A DNA stretch of 64,000 nt from an uncultured Opitutia bacterium (lineage in GTDB: Bacteria > Verrucomicrobiota > Verrucomicrobiia > Opitutales > Opitutaceae): positions 124,001 to 188,000 of the forward strand of contig CAIMFY010000096.1 of the NCBI GenBank assembly GCA_903840415.1, given 5' to 3'. Every line of letters starts with the position of its first letter. Positions within the stretch are counted from its first letter, which is position 1. Below the pieces are notes generated by a model. That model saw only the letters and a list, made by a program, of their open reading frames with translations, was not told where the DNA came from and searched no databases. The position numbers and the translations under genes are program-made. This document shows, in pieces, positions 1-8,911 of the stretch.

Positions 1-283
1 GATGAGCCTCGCCGCCGAATGGGGCCCGCACGGCGTCACCGTGAATTGCCTTGCACCGGGCTGGTTTAAGACCGCCCAGACGGCGGTGCTGTATGAGGAT
101 CCCGAGTGGGTCGCTTACCTGACAGACAAGATTCCGCTCCGCCGCCCTGGCCGGCCCGACGATCTCGTGGGCACCGTCGTGTTTTTGGCGAGCGACGCCA
201 GCGCCTACATCACGGGGCAGTTGCTGCTCGTGGATGGAGGCATCTCTGTGAACGTGACCCGGGCCTTGCCGACAAAAAAATAA
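1..283 (+). CDS. SDR family oxidoreductase, C-terminal part (partial)
   Basis: This is the last 93 residues of a classical short-chain dehydrogenase/reductase of the FabG-like type. The N-terminal half, with the glycine-rich NAD(P) site and the catalytic Ser-Tyr-Lys, lies before the window, so the Met codon at base 2 is internal and not a start. Visible family features are the 'VNCLAPG' segment, the helix 'DDLVGTVVFLASDAS' and the terminal 'YITGQLLLVDGG' block, which form the substrate lid and the tetramer interface in this family. The substrate cannot be read from this part. Sugar or polyol dehydrogenases such as gluconate 5-dehydrogenase and fatty-acid FabG enzymes look alike here. The next gene starts 20 bases downstream, so the two may be co-transcribed. 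Confidence 0.9.
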   Translation, partial: MSLAAEWGPHGVTVNCLAPGWFKTAQTAVLYEDPEWVAYLTDKIPLRRPGRPDDLVGTVVFLASDASAYITGQLLLVDGGISVNVTRALPTKK

Positions 284-303
284 TCGTTTCCACTTTTACC
301 GTC

Positions 304-603
304 ATGCTCATCCACTCCGTCTTTTTCTGGCTTAAACCCGGACTCACTGCGGCGCAGCGCAAGCAATTCCGCCGCGCCGTGGAGTCGCTCGCCGGCATCA
401 AGTCCGTCGAGAAGATTTATGTCGGCGCACCCGCTGCCACCGAGAAGCGCCCAATCATCGACGATTCCTACGCGGTGGCACTGACGGTGGTGTGCAAGGA
501 TGTCGCCGCTCACGATGCCTACCAAGTCGATCCCCTGCACCTCGCGTTTGTGGCGCAATGCAAAACGTTCTGGTCGCGCGTGCAGATTTACGACGCGGCG
601 TAG
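304..603 (+). CDS. Dabb (stress-responsive alpha/beta-barrel) domain protein
   Basis: A 99-residue protein that is a single Dabb domain from end to end. It opens with the typical 'MLIHSVFFWLKPGLT' strand, has a conserved helix 'AQRKQFRRAVESLAGI', and ends with 'DAYQVDPLHLAFVAQ', the H-containing C-terminal helix seen in the family. Dabb proteins are small dimeric ferredoxin-like barrels. Some act in stress responses and some as cyclases or small-molecule lyases, so no reaction is claimed here. The ATG at 304 was chosen because the family normally starts a few residues before 'HSVFFWL'. A longer reading frame opening at 106 overlaps the SDR gene and is discarded. It probably forms a short operon with the upstream SDR gene. 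Confidence 0.88.
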   Translation: MLIHSVFFWLKPGLTAAQRKQFRRAVESLAGIKSVEKIYVGAPAATEKRPIIDDSYAVALTVVCKDVAAHDAYQVDPLHLAFVAQCKTFWSRVQIYDAA

Positions 604-626
604 GTTGGGCGTTACTTAGCGTGGTA

Positions 627-650
627 GGTAGTTGTGCGGTAGGAACTACC
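627..650. promoter_or_regulatory. Inverted repeat upstream of the LuxR-type regulator gene
   Basis: The 84-base gap before the response regulator contains a 7-base inverted repeat, GGTAGTT (627-633) and AACTACC (644-650), with 10 bases between the arms. A tighter 5-base pair, GGTAG (638-642) and CTACC (646-650), sits inside it. The position 40-60 bases before the start codon fits an operator or promoter-proximal site. Binding by the product of the next gene is a guess. Confidence 0.3.
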
Positions 651-687
651 CATTAACTTCAGGCCGTGGATCGCGTATCGTCGGGGC

Positions 688-1428
688 ATGGAGTCAGAAG
701 TCATTCCATTTCCCCACCAACGCTATCGCGTGCTGATCGTCGAAGATCATACGGCCATCAGCGAGATGCTCGGCATGCTCGTGCGATCACTGCCGGAATT
801 CGAAATGGTAGGACGGGCGAGCACCTTGGAGCAGGCGAAACGGCTGGCGGGCGACCTGCGGCCGGAACTCGTGGTGCTCGACTGGATGTTTCCGGACGGC
901 AGTGGCGCGGAGTTTTTGGCACAACTCAAGGCGGAGGCGCGGCTCACCGAGGTGCTGGTGTTTTCGGCCACGGCGAGTGCCCATGCCGTGCGCGAGGCGC
1001 TCATGGGCGGAGCCAAGGGTTTCGTCGAAAAAGGTGCGAGCATGACCGTCCTGACTGACGCGCTCCGGGCGGTCGCCGCGGGCCGGGTTTATTTTGGGCC
1101 GGCGACGGCACGCACGGTGGAGGAACTTGTCCGCCAACGCTCACCCGATTCAACCGCACTGTCCGAGCGCGAACGGGAAGTGCTCGGCGCGCTCGCGGAG
1201 GGACTTTCGACCCGAGAAATTGCTGTGCGGCTGAATGTGAGCGTCAAAACCGTGAACAACGTCCGATCGACGGTCGCGGCGAAAACCGGCCTGCACTCGA
1301 TTGCCCAGCTGACGATGCACGCGGCACGCCTCGGTTTGATTCCGGGGCCGCACGATACCTTCGAACGGCCAGTGGTGCCTCTGCCGACGGCCGCCTCGGT
1401 AGTCGAGCAACACAGGACCGCCCAATAG
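688..1428 (+). CDS. NarL/LuxR-family response regulator
   Basis: A 246-residue two-component regulator. The N-terminal receiver (about 12-130) shows 'VLIVEDH' with acidic residues E19 and D20, the phosphoacceptor Asp65 in 'VVLDWMFPDGSG', and a Lys in 'GFVEKG'. After a short linker, a LuxR-type HTH (about 155-215) has the signature 'LSEREREVLGALAEGLSTREIA' shortened by the usual second helix 'VSVKTVNNVRS'. It should bind DNA as a phosphorylation-dependent dimer. No sensor kinase is adjacent; the nearest signalling gene is the chemoreceptor 200 bases downstream. A proline-rich tail of about 25 residues follows the HTH. The start ATG is the only one that preserves a full receiver. Confidence 0.92.
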   Translation: MESEVIPFPHQRYRVLIVEDHTAISEMLGMLVRSLPEFEMVGRASTLEQAKRLAGDLRPELVVLDWMFPDGSGAEFLAQLKAEARLTEVLVFSATASAHAVREALMGGAKGFVEKGASMTVLTDALRAVAAGRVYFGPATARTVEELVRQRSPDSTALSEREREVLGALAEGLSTREIAVRLNVSVKTVNNVRSTVAAKTGLHSIAQLTMHAARLGLIPGPHDTFERPVVPLPTAASVVEQHRTAQ

Positions 1429-1632
1429 GTCCGCCGCCCGCGCGACGCGATTTTCGGTGTCGGAGGCGTTAATGCCCGAGCCAAGTCCCGCGACACCGAT
1501 TGGGATGACGTCCCGAGCATGAAAAGGCAGAATGCCTGACTTCGTGCTTCTGGCGGCTAATCTCGACGGCGTTTTTTTAAGTTAAGTGGGGTGGGGTCCG
1601 TGCCGTAGTTACGGCAACTGCCATATTGTAGG
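1429..1632. other. Intergenic region between regulator and chemoreceptor
   Basis: A 204-base gap. No convincing coding frame is seen: an antisense open frame crosses it but mirrors the codon pattern of the regulator gene. A T-rich stretch at about 1570-1577 is not preceded by a clear hairpin. The only structured element is the dyad at 1602-1615 close to the next start. Confidence 0.5.
1602..1615. promoter_or_regulatory. Short perfect dyad upstream of the haem chemoreceptor gene
   Basis: GCCGTAGTTACGGC is a perfect 6-base inverted repeat with a 2-base centre, placed 17 bases before the GTG start. It resembles the dyad before the LuxR-type gene: both carry GTGC, then G or C, then GTAG, then a mirrored TAC. 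A shared regulator is possible but unproven. Confidence 0.3.
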
Positions 1633-3267
1633 GTGAAACTCCAAACCAAACTCCTGTTCGCGTTGTTAGGTGGCCTGCTGGCCGTTTACTTCGTATCATT
1701 TTTGTTTCAGCAATCCCGCAGCTCGCATGCCGTGGAGAGCTTTTCCACAAGCAGTCGCGGAGGGGAATTGGCTCGCCAGTGGGAATGGGTCGATCGGCTG
1801 CATTTCGCGGCCTCCGCGCCGTTGATGGATGCGATGGCTGATGGGGAAATGGACAAGTTCGCCAATCTCCTTGTCACGCTTCGCGGGGTGCCTGGGCTGC
1901 AGGAGCTTTCGCTGTTCAATCAATACGGGCGGGTGGTTAAATCTTCCGACCCGGCGCGAGTGAAAAAGGAACTCACTGCGGATTTGAAGCAAGCGCTCTA
2001 TGCCTCACCTGCGGTGTTCAAGCGCCGCACTGACGATTCGTTTGAAATCTACCAACCCCTGGCCATTCAGCAAAGGTGCATCGAGTGCCACACGAATCTA
2101 AAGCTGGGGCAGATTCACGGCGTGATTAGCCTGCGCTTCTCGGACGCCGCGCTGAAGACCGCCGAGCAGTCTTGGGTCGGATTCGCCACGGATATGAAAC
2201 GGTCCAATCTGATGACCGCGGTGCTGACCGGCTTGGGTTTGCTGCTTACGGCGGGCCTGCTCGTGGGTTTTTCCATTCACTATTTCGTCAGCGTGCCTGT
2301 GAAGCGGATCGCCGGCGTGCTCGCGGAACAAGGCGGTTTACTCACCGCCTCCGCCGCCGCAGTTGAAACTTCCAGCCAGAGTCTGGCCGAGGGGGCGAGT
2401 GAACAAGCCGCCTCGCTCGAAGAGACCTCGGCCTCGCTCGAAGAGATGACGTCGATGACCAAGCGCAACGCCGACAACGCCGCGCAAGCCAAGGAATTCG
2501 CGGCGCAAACCCGTGCCGCCGCCGACACCGGCGCTACCGACATGGCGCAGATGAAAGGCGCTATGGACGCGATCACGCGCTCCTCGGGTGAAATCGCTAA
2601 GATTGTGAAGACGATCGACGAGATTGCATTTCAGACCAACCTCCTCGCCCTCAATGCCGCGGTTGAGGCCGCCCGCGCCGGCGAAGCCGGCCTCGGTTTT
2701 GCTGTCGTGGCCGATGAGGTCCGCGCATTGGCCCAGCGCTCCGCCCAAGCCGCCAAGGAAACCGCCGCGAAGATCGAAGACTCTGTCAGCAAGAGCGCGA
2801 ACGGCGTGACCATCTCGGCCAAGGTGGCGCAATCGCTCGAGCAAATTGTCGCGGGTGCCAGCAGGGTGGATACCCTAGTCGCCGAGATCGCGACCGCCTC
2901 GCACGAGCAGAGCCAAGGTATTGGCCAGGTAAACTCTGCCGTGTCCGAAATGGACAAGGTCACCCAATCAAACGCCAGCAGCGCCGAGGAGTCCGCCGCT
3001 GCCGCGCAGGAACTCAACGGACAGTCGTTGGCCCTCAAGCAGGTCGTCGCCAGCCTCCAGCAACTGGTCGGCGCCGACGCTCCACCCACTCATGTGAAGG
3101 CCCTCGCGGTGAAGCCCACCGCAGCAGTGATTCAACCGGCAATCGCGGCGCAAAAGCCGTCCGCCAGTGCGATCAAATTCGGTCGGCCGGTTCATTATCG
3201 CGATGGTCTCGCCGTGACGAGCGGTCGCATCGCCGGCGGCGACGACCAGTTTTTCAAAAACTCCTGA
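1633..3267 (+). CDS. Methyl-accepting chemotaxis protein with a haem-binding (DUF3365/Tll0287-like) sensor
   Basis: A 544-residue membrane chemoreceptor. TM1 spans about 6-24 and TM2 about 195-220, enclosing a periplasmic sensor of about 170 residues. Near the end of the sensor is 'CIECH' (149-153), a CxxCH motif that would bind c-type haem covalently, as in DUF3365-type sensors. The cytoplasmic part (about 235-480) is a long coiled coil with the CheA/CheW-binding hairpin '[21 protein letters not shown]'. It looks like a redox, oxygen or NO receptor. The hairpin sequence ('DEIAFQTN') belongs to a different receptor subtype from the three receptors at 40-46 kb ('EISSQTN'), so it may serve another array. 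The start is GTG. It stands alone, convergent with hflX. Confidence 0.93.
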   Translation: MKLQTKLLFALLGGLLAVYFVSFLFQQSRSSHAVESFSTSSRGGELARQWEWVDRLHFAASAPLMDAMADGEMDKFANLLVTLRGVPGLQELSLFNQYGRVVKSSDPARVKKELTADLKQALYASPAVFKRRTDDSFEIYQPLAIQQRCIECHTNLKLGQIHGVISLRFSDAALKTAEQSWVGFATDMKRSNLMTAVLTGLGLLLTAGLLVGFSIHYFVSVPVKRIAGVLAEQGGLLTASAAAVETSSQSLAEGASEQAASLEETSASLEEMTSMTKRNADNAAQAKEFAAQTRAAADTGATDMAQMKGAMDAITRSSGEIAKIVKTIDEIAFQTNLLALNAAVEAARAGEAGLGFAVVADEVRALAQRSAQAAKETAAKIEDSVSKSANGVTISAKVAQSLEQIVAGASRVDTLVAEIATASHEQSQGIGQVNSAVSEMDKVTQSNASSAEESAAAAQELNGQSLALKQVVASLQQLVGADAPPTHVKALAVKPTAAVIQPAIAAQKPSASAIKFGRPVHYRDGLAVTSGRIAGGDDQFFKNS

Positions 3268-3293
3268 ACGCTTCGCGGCTGGCGCTCAGGCGG

Positions 3294-4583
3294 TCAGAGT
3301 CGGGTATCGTTAATGACAAACGGCGCGAAAAATCCGGCCTGCGACGCCGGGAAGCGACCTTTGATACGCACGCCGGCGTCTTCGTGTTCCTGCTCGTGGA
3401 TGTGGCCGAGCTTGTGCATGCGCGCGATGACGTCGTAGCGATCGTGCGGCACGAGGAGATCGGTGGCGCCGAGAGTGTCGGCGATGAGTTCGAGGCAGCG
3501 GGTCTCCAGCGTGTCGATGCCGGCCTTGGTGTGAGCGCTGACAAAGATTGCCTCGGGCACGAGCTGGCGCGCGCGGCGGCGCATCAGGGAGTCGGAAGCG
3601 TCGGTCTTATTGAAAACGGTGACGATGGTCTTGTCGGCGGCGCCGAGTTCGCCGAGCACGGCGAGGGTGGTGGCGTGGTGTTGCTCGAAGTTGGGATTCG
3701 TGACATCGAGCACGTGAATGAGGAAATCGGCGACGACGACTTCCTCCAGCGTGGCCTTGAACGCCTCGACGAGCCCGTGGGGGAGACGGCGGATGAAGCC
3801 GACAGTGTCGGTCACGAGCAGCTTTTGATTGCCGCGGAGCACGAGTTGGCGGGTAGTCGGATCGAGGGTGGCGAAGAGTTTGTCGGCGGCGAGAACGTGC
3901 GCGCCGGTGAGGGTGTTGAGGAGCGTGGACTTGCCGGCGTTGGTGTAGCCGACGATCGCACACGTGGGAATCGGAATGCGCTGGCGTTTGGTGCGCTGCA
4001 CGCCGCGCTGTTTCACGACGCCGGCGAGTTCGGCCTTCAGGTGCGTGATCCGATCGCGCACCGTGCGGCGATCGTTTTCGAGCTGGGTTTCGCCTTCGCC
4101 GCCCATCGCGCCCTTGCCGCGCTGACGCGAAAGGTGCGTCCAAGCGCGGGTGAGGCGCGGCAGGGAATACTCCATGCGGGCGAGCGCGACCTGCAGCGTG
4201 GCTTCGCGGGTGTGGGCGCGGTCGGAAAAGATTTCGAGAATGACTTCCTGCCGATCGATGACGGCGAGGCCGGAGAGTTCCTCCCAGTTGCGCTGCTGCG
4301 CGGGCGAAAGCTCCTCGTCGAACACGATGACGTCGGCGCCATCGGCCTTGGCTTGTTCGCACAGTTCCTTGGCCTTGCCGCTGCCGAGGAGCAGCGCGGG
4401 CGTGGGGCGGCGGAGATTGACGAGTTCGGCGTGAGTGACGGTGAGCCGGAGATTTTCGACGAGTTCCCTCAACTCGAGGAGCAATTCGTCGCCTTCGCCA
4501 TCGCGCATATCGGAGGTCTGGACACCGACTAGGAACGCGCGCTCAAGCTTTTCGGGTCTGGTTTCGTCGAGGAAGTCGGCCAT
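3294..4583 (-). CDS. hflX: GTPase HflX
   Basis: HflX is a ribosome-associated GTPase that splits stalled 70S ribosomes, often under heat or other stress. The 429-residue product has the HflX N-terminal domain ('LLGSGKAKEL', 'VIVFDEELSPAQQRNWEEL'), a helical linker with 'RQRGKGAMGGEGETQLE', then the G domain: P-loop 'GYTNAGKST', switch II 'DTVGFI', 'NKTD' and 'VSAHT'. Length and order are usual for the family. The frame is open to a GTG at 4598; the ATG at 4583 was preferred because it is the stronger codon and begins just before the conserved 'FLVGV'. Neither has a clear ribosome-binding site. It runs alone, divided from korB by a terminator. Confidence 0.96.
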   Translation of the reverse strand: MADFLDETRPEKLERAFLVGVQTSDMRDGEGDELLLELRELVENLRLTVTHAELVNLRRPTPALLLGSGKAKELCEQAKADGADVIVFDEELSPAQQRNWEELSGLAVIDRQEVILEIFSDRAHTREATLQVALARMEYSLPRLTRAWTHLSRQRGKGAMGGEGETQLENDRRTVRDRITHLKAELAGVVKQRGVQRTKRQRIPIPTCAIVGYTNAGKSTLLNTLTGAHVLAADKLFATLDPTTRQLVLRGNQKLLVTDTVGFIRRLPHGLVEAFKATLEEVVVADFLIHVLDVTNPNFEQHHATTLAVLGELGAADKTIVTVFNKTDASDSLMRRRARQLVPEAIFVSAHTKAGIDTLETRCLELIADTLGATDLLVPHDRYDVIARMHKLGHIHEQEHEDAGVRIKGRFPASQAGFFAPFVINDTRL

Positions 4584-4653
4584 GAAAACGTCCGACACAA
4601 CGCTGGCCCGACGGCGAAGTCAACGGGCCAAGGTAAACAGGTGGAGTAGGAAA

Positions 4654-4680
4654 CAAAAACGCCCCGCAATGGCGGGGCGT
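4654..4680 (-). terminator. Rho-independent terminator of the korA-korB operon
   Basis: Read on the minus strand, ACGCCCCGC (pairing 4672-4680 with 4659-4667) forms a 9-base-pair GC-rich stem with a 4-base loop, followed at once by TTTTTGTTT (4658 downwards). It lies about 40 bases after the korB stop codon and before hflX. Confidence 0.85.
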
Positions 4681-4718
4681 GAATCGATCCGCGGTTCGGG
4701 TAACACCCGCCACCGCGC

Positions 4719-5663
4719 TCAGCGCATCTTGGCGAACGTCGCCTGCAGCACTGCGAGATCGGAGGCGTTTTTCGTGCGCTCCCGGGTCTTCGCAATCAGG
4801 CCGGCTTCGAGGGCGTTTTTCGTCTGACGCACGTTGTTTTCGTAGAAGACGCCGAAGGAGCCCGGCCAGGCTTGCTGGGCGAGCTTGAAGGCGGAAACTT
4901 CGTCCGTGACATCGTGGCGGTTTGCGTCCTCGGGCGAGCCGTCGTTTTTCTTTTCCTCGATGAGCGTCCACCTGCCGCCTTTGCGGGGATTGGCGGCGTC
5001 AAAGGCGCCTTCAAAGAACTCGACGCATTCGGACAAAATCTCGACGACCGAAAAGCCCGGGTGCTTCGCGGCGCGGAGCATCATGTCGGTCATATGATTG
5101 ACCTGAGTGGCGTGGCTGCGCGCGACAAACGTGGCGCCGCTGTTGAGGAGCGTGCGCATCGGATTGATCGGCTGATCCATCGCGCCCCACGGATCGGTCT
5201 TGGATTTGAAGCCGATAGGCGACGTGGGCGACGTCTGCTTCTTCGTCAAACCATAGACCGAGTTGTCCATGATGACGTAGGTGAGATTGACGTTCTTCCG
5301 CGCGGTGTGGACGAGGTGATTGCCGCCGATGGAGAAGCCGTCGCCGTCACCGCCGAAGACGAAGACATGAAGGTCGTCACCGCCGAGGCTGATGCCAGCG
5401 GCAAACGGGAGCGCGCGGCCGTGGATAAAGTGGCCGCCGTGGGTGTTGACGAAATAGGGGAAGCGCGACGAGCAGCCAATGCCGGCGAACGTGACGATCT
5501 TTTCGTGCGGGTAGTTCAGCTTTTCGAGGACGCGGTAGAACGACGCGAGCACGGCGAAGTCGCCGCAGCCGGGGCACCATGTGGGGTGATCGGCGACGAG
5601 GACTTTCTTCGAGAGCGGTGCGCCGGGAGCGAGCGGCGGGGTGGCGAGAGCGGTGGCGGACAT
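4719..5663 (-). CDS. korB: 2-oxoacid:ferredoxin oxidoreductase, beta subunit
   Basis: The thiamine-diphosphate subunit of a 2-oxoglutarate-type ferredoxin oxidoreductase, which makes acyl-CoA and reduced ferredoxin from a 2-oxoacid. The 314-residue sequence has the cysteine motif 'WCPGCGD' and 'GIGCSSR' near the N-terminus, which ligate the [4Fe-4S] cluster, then the ThDP/Mg motif 'FGGDGDGFSIGGNH' and 'MDNSVYGLTKKQTSPTS' typical of the KorB/OorB group. With korA (49 bases upstream) it replaces or complements the NAD-linked 2-oxoglutarate dehydrogenase, allowing reductive or anaerobic TCA flux. The family's exact substrate choice (2-oxoglutarate, pyruvate or branched 2-oxoacids) cannot be fixed from sequence alone. 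Confidence 0.95.
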   Translation of the reverse strand: MSATALATPPLAPGAPLSKKVLVADHPTWCPGCGDFAVLASFYRVLEKLNYPHEKIVTFAGIGCSSRFPYFVNTHGGHFIHGRALPFAAGISLGGDDLHVFVFGGDGDGFSIGGNHLVHTARKNVNLTYVIMDNSVYGLTKKQTSPTSPIGFKSKTDPWGAMDQPINPMRTLLNSGATFVARSHATQVNHMTDMMLRAAKHPGFSVVEILSECVEFFEGAFDAANPRKGGRWTLIEEKKNDGSPEDANRHDVTDEVSAFKLAQQAWPGSFGVFYENNVRQTKNALEAGLIAKTRERTKNASDLAVLQATFAKMR

Positions 5664-5711
5664 GGGTCGAGAAATTGAGAGTTGAGAAATGAGGTTTGGC
5701 GACCGGGTGGA

Positions 5712-7589
5712 TTAGCTGGTGGCGAGCGCGCTCTTGCGCATGACGCCGATGGTGGCGTCGAGCTCGGTGCTTTCGATATGCTTGGCAATACCGGCGACGA
5801 TTTCGCTGACCTTGAAGGTGAGGCCGTCGGTCTTGCAGACGCTGGAGATGGCCGGGTTGGCGTAACGGGCGCGAAGCATCATCGCAAACTGGCCGTAGCC
5901 GTAGAGGCCTTCGTCGTTGAGTTCGGCGACCACGATTTTGTGATAGCGCGCGAAAACCTGCTCGAGGTCATTGGGCAACGGATGGATGTGGCGCAAGTGC
6001 AGATGGCCGGCTTTCACGCCCGCCTTGCGCACGCGACCCAGCGCTTCACGACCCGGGCCCCAGCTGGAGCCCCAGGTGACGAGGAGGACTTCGCCGGAAG
6101 AATCGCCGTTCAACTCGGGTGCCGGTAGCGTGGCGGCGAGCTGCTTCAGCTTCTCGCGGCGCTTGATGGTCATCTGCTGGTGAACCTTCGGACTGCCTGA
6201 CGGATGACCCAACTCGTCGTGCTCGAGACCGGAAACCGTCGGATATTTTCCCGACAATATCTTGGAGCCCGGAGGCGCATGGCGGGTGATGCGATCGAGC
6301 GGATAGGGTTTGAAGTCGGCGCCGCGCTCGGAGCGATCGGGTTTCGGATCGACCATGAGCTTGGCGAGGTCGGGTTCCTCGAACACTTCGATGCGCGAGG
6401 ACAGGCCTTGGTCAGAGAGAATGAGCACCGGCGTGCTATAGGCGCGGGCGATGCGGGTGGCTTCGAGCGCGATGTAGAAGCAGTCTTCGACATTCTTCGG
6501 AGCGAGGACGACACGGGGCGTGTCGCCGTGGCTGCCGTAGATCGCCTGCATCAAATCGGATTGCTCCACGTTAGTCGGCAAACCGGTGGACGGGCCACCG
6601 CGTTGGACATTGACGACGATGAGAGGCATCTCGGCCATGGTGGCCCAGCCGAGAGCTTCCATTTTGAGCGAAATACCGGGGCCGGAGCTGCCGGTCATGG
6701 CGAGTTGGCCAGTATAAGAGAAACCGATCGCGGTGGAGATCGACGCGATCTCGTCTTCGCACTGGACGAAGATACCGCCGTATTTCGGCAATTCAACGCG
6801 AAGCGTCTCCATCACCGAAGTCCACGGCGTGATCGGATAAGCGGCACCGTGGCGGACGCCGCCGGTGATGAGGCCGTAGGCGATGGCCATGTTGCCATCC
6901 ATCGTGACCTGAGGGCGACCCGAGGCGCTGACAGCGCGGTCGACCGCCTCGAAGCGGTAAAAGAGATCGCGCAGATTGGATTGCGGCCACGCGTAACCGG
7001 CGTCGAACGCGAGCATGGAGTTGCGGACGATGCTTTCGTCCTTCCCGCCGAAGCGTTCCTTGATGAGCGTGGCGAGTTTCGCCACGTCGAGATCGAACAC
7101 GCGGGCGATCAGTCCGAGCACGAATATGTTTTTGCCTTTGTCTTTCGAGGTGCCGCCGACGGCTTCGACCGTGCCGGCGGTGATCGGGCAGGCTACATAG
7201 GTAAAGCGGTTGTCGCCCTCGGCCGGTGTGACGTGATCGGAATCATAGAGGAGCACGCCGCCCGGTCGGAGCGAGCCGATGTGGGCTTCGTAGCTGTGTT
7301 GATAGAAAGCTACGAGCATGTCGGCGCGGTCGCCGGCGGAGAGGATGTCGCCGGTGCCCATGCGCACTTGGAAGATCGACGGGCCGCCCGAAATGGTGGA
7401 CGGAATCGTCATGTAGGTCATGACGTCCTGGTCGCTGCGGCCGGCGAGGCGGGCGAGAAAACCGCCGATGGACTGGATGCCATCCTGCGAATTGCCAGCG
7501 AGTCGGATGACGACGTCCTGGATGGAACGGGGAGTGCCGGGAGCGCTTGCGGCGCCTTCCGGGTTGGTGGGAGAGTTGGGACTAACCAT
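5712..7589 (-). CDS. korA: 2-oxoacid:ferredoxin oxidoreductase, fused gamma-alpha subunit
   Basis: A 625-residue protein in which the gamma (CoA-binding) domain (about 20-205) precedes the pyrimidine-binding alpha domain (about 225-610), the common KorA/VorB-type fusion. Seen motifs are 'GRSDQDVMTYMTIPSTISGG' in the gamma part, 'GNMAIAYGLITGG' and 'AMTGSSGPGISLKMEALG' in the alpha part, and the C-terminal 'GSSWGPGREALGR'. The frame opens at 7670, but the ATG at 7589 gives the expected N-terminus; the extra 27 residues have no family character. It is first in a two-gene operon with korB, closed by the terminator at 4654-4680. Confidence 0.94.
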   Translation of the reverse strand: MVSPNSPTNPEGAASAPGTPRSIQDVVIRLAGNSQDGIQSIGGFLARLAGRSDQDVMTYMTIPSTISGGPSIFQVRMGTGDILSAGDRADMLVAFYQHSYEAHIGSLRPGGVLLYDSDHVTPAEGDNRFTYVACPITAGTVEAVGGTSKDKGKNIFVLGLIARVFDLDVAKLATLIKERFGGKDESIVRNSMLAFDAGYAWPQSNLRDLFYRFEAVDRAVSASGRPQVTMDGNMAIAYGLITGGVRHGAAYPITPWTSVMETLRVELPKYGGIFVQCEDEIASISTAIGFSYTGQLAMTGSSGPGISLKMEALGWATMAEMPLIVVNVQRGGPSTGLPTNVEQSDLMQAIYGSHGDTPRVVLAPKNVEDCFYIALEATRIARAYSTPVLILSDQGLSSRIEVFEEPDLAKLMVDPKPDRSERGADFKPYPLDRITRHAPPGSKILSGKYPTVSGLEHDELGHPSGSPKVHQQMTIKRREKLKQLAATLPAPELNGDSSGEVLLVTWGSSWGPGREALGRVRKAGVKAGHLHLRHIHPLPNDLEQVFARYHKIVVAELNDEGLYGYGQFAMMLRARYANPAISSVCKTDGLTFKVSEIVAGIAKHIESTELDATIGVMRKSALATS

Positions 7590-7724
7590 GAGGATTGGAA
7601 ACCATGTCAGGTGAACGGGCGGAGTCAACGTGCGGACGCATGGTGGCAAAATATGAGTAGAGATGCGCAAATCCTGAGCACGTGAGAGAAGCCGCGATAA
7701 TGCGGCGGAAACGACCTAACTCAT

Positions 7725-8858
7725 TCAATTGTAGAACAACACGCAGACGCACATCGGCACCTTTGCTTCATTGGCCGTGCGCGTGAGTCGGCCGCTTTGG
7801 GGATCGACGCGAAAAACTGTGAGGTTTCCGGAATCTTGATGCGCGCAGACGAGCCATTGGCCGTCCGGCGAGAGGGCGAAATTGCGCGGCGTTTTGCCGC
7901 CACTGGCGACAATTTCGACGGGTGTGAGCAGGCCAGTCGCAGCGTCGATCGTGAAGACGGCGAGGCTGTCGTGGCCGCGGTTGGAACCGTAGAGGAATTT
8001 GCCGTTCGGATGGATGCGGATTTCAGCGGTGGTGTTCTCGCCCTTGAAATCGGCGGGCAGCGTGGGCACCGTCTGGCGCGGCGTGAGGGAACCAGTAGCG
8101 GTAGTGTAATCGTAGGCGGCGATGGTGCCGCCCATTTCGTTGATCGCGTAAGCGTGCTTGCCGTCGGCGCCAAATTTGAAATGTCGCGGACCGGCACCGG
8201 GAGCGGTCACAACGAAGGGTGGGGTCGCCGGGGTGAGTTTTGCTGTCGCGGGATCGAGTGCGTAGGAGAAAATCTTGTCGAGTCCGAGATCGCAAATGAT
8301 GGCGAAGCGGTTGTCCGGCGAGAGTGTGACGGAGTGCGTGTGCGGCTGATCCTGGCGCGCGGGGTTCGGGCCTTTGCCGGTGTGCTTGATGGCGACGGGC
8401 GCGCCGAGAGTGCCGTCGGCATGAATCGGCATCGAGGCGACATAGCCTTCACGATAATTTGCGGCGATGAGCGTGCGGCCAGTGGCGTCGACGGCGAGGT
8501 GCGCAGGTGGCTGCGCCGCCGGCGAAGGCGAGGCGGGAAGCGGGGTGAGGGTGGCCTTCGCTGCATCGACCGCAAAGCCGACGGCCTGCGCCTGCGACTC
8601 GTGGATCGCGTAGAGAAATTTCTTGTCGGGCGAAAAAGTGATCCAGGCGGGATTGGGCGACTGGGCGGCTAGCGTCGGCTGGCTGAGGGCGCCGGTGGCG
8701 GCGTCGAGTTGGACGGCGTAGATGCCTTGGCTGCCGTCTTTGGTGTAGGTGCCGAGGAAGATGAGGTGGGAGGACATGGCGGAAGCGGAAAGGTGCAGGG
8801 TGAGAGCGAGCGCGGCGAAGGCGGCGCGGAATTTGAGGCGGGGGTGAGTTGCGAGCAT
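7725..8858 (-). CDS. Exported lactonase family protein (6-phosphogluconolactonase-like beta-propeller)
   Basis: A 377-residue seven-bladed beta-propeller of the YbhE/Pgl lactonase family. A signal peptide is visible at 1-27 (basic start, 'AAFAALALTLHLSASA'), so the protein is probably periplasmic and its substrate is unlikely to be cytosolic 6-phosphogluconolactone; an extracellular sugar lactone is more likely. Repeated blade motifs are seen: 'TFSPDKKFLYAI', 'TLSPDNRFAII', 'RIHPNGKFLYGSNRG', 'ALSPDGQWLVCAH'. The family motif 'QDQPHTHSV' is also present. The gene sits between korA (divided by 135 bases) and tdk on the same strand. A weak 5-base hairpin at 7691-7706 lies after its stop codon. 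Confidence 0.88.
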   Translation of the reverse strand: MLATHPRLKFRAAFAALALTLHLSASAMSSHLIFLGTYTKDGSQGIYAVQLDAATGALSQPTLAAQSPNPAWITFSPDKKFLYAIHESQAQAVGFAVDAAKATLTPLPASPSPAAQPPAHLAVDATGRTLIAANYREGYVASMPIHADGTLGAPVAIKHTGKGPNPARQDQPHTHSVTLSPDNRFAIICDLGLDKIFSYALDPATAKLTPATPPFVVTAPGAGPRHFKFGADGKHAYAINEMGGTIAAYDYTTATGSLTPRQTVPTLPADFKGENTTAEIRIHPNGKFLYGSNRGHDSLAVFTIDAATGLLTPVEIVASGGKTPRNFALSPDGQWLVCAHQDSGNLTVFRVDPQSGRLTRTANEAKVPMCVCVLFYN

Positions 8859-8911
8859 GATGAGTATGAGCTAAACAGAAGCGGCGCGGGCGTTCAACCT
8901 ATTGGCGAACT

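Noticed and set aside
1089-1520. A 143-codon antisense frame reaching into the gap after the LuxR-type gene
   Set aside because: Most of it mirrors the HTH region; the intergenic part alone has no coding character.
3384-4532. A 382-codon frame antisense to hflX
   Set aside because: Composition-driven shadow; HflX motifs on the other strand are complete.
6204-7685. A 493-codon open frame antisense to korA
   Set aside because: It is a shadow of the korA frame, with no recognisable domain.
7725-8858. Naming the beta-propeller pgl
   Set aside because: The signal peptide puts it outside the cytosol, so a role in the pentose-phosphate pathway is doubtful.
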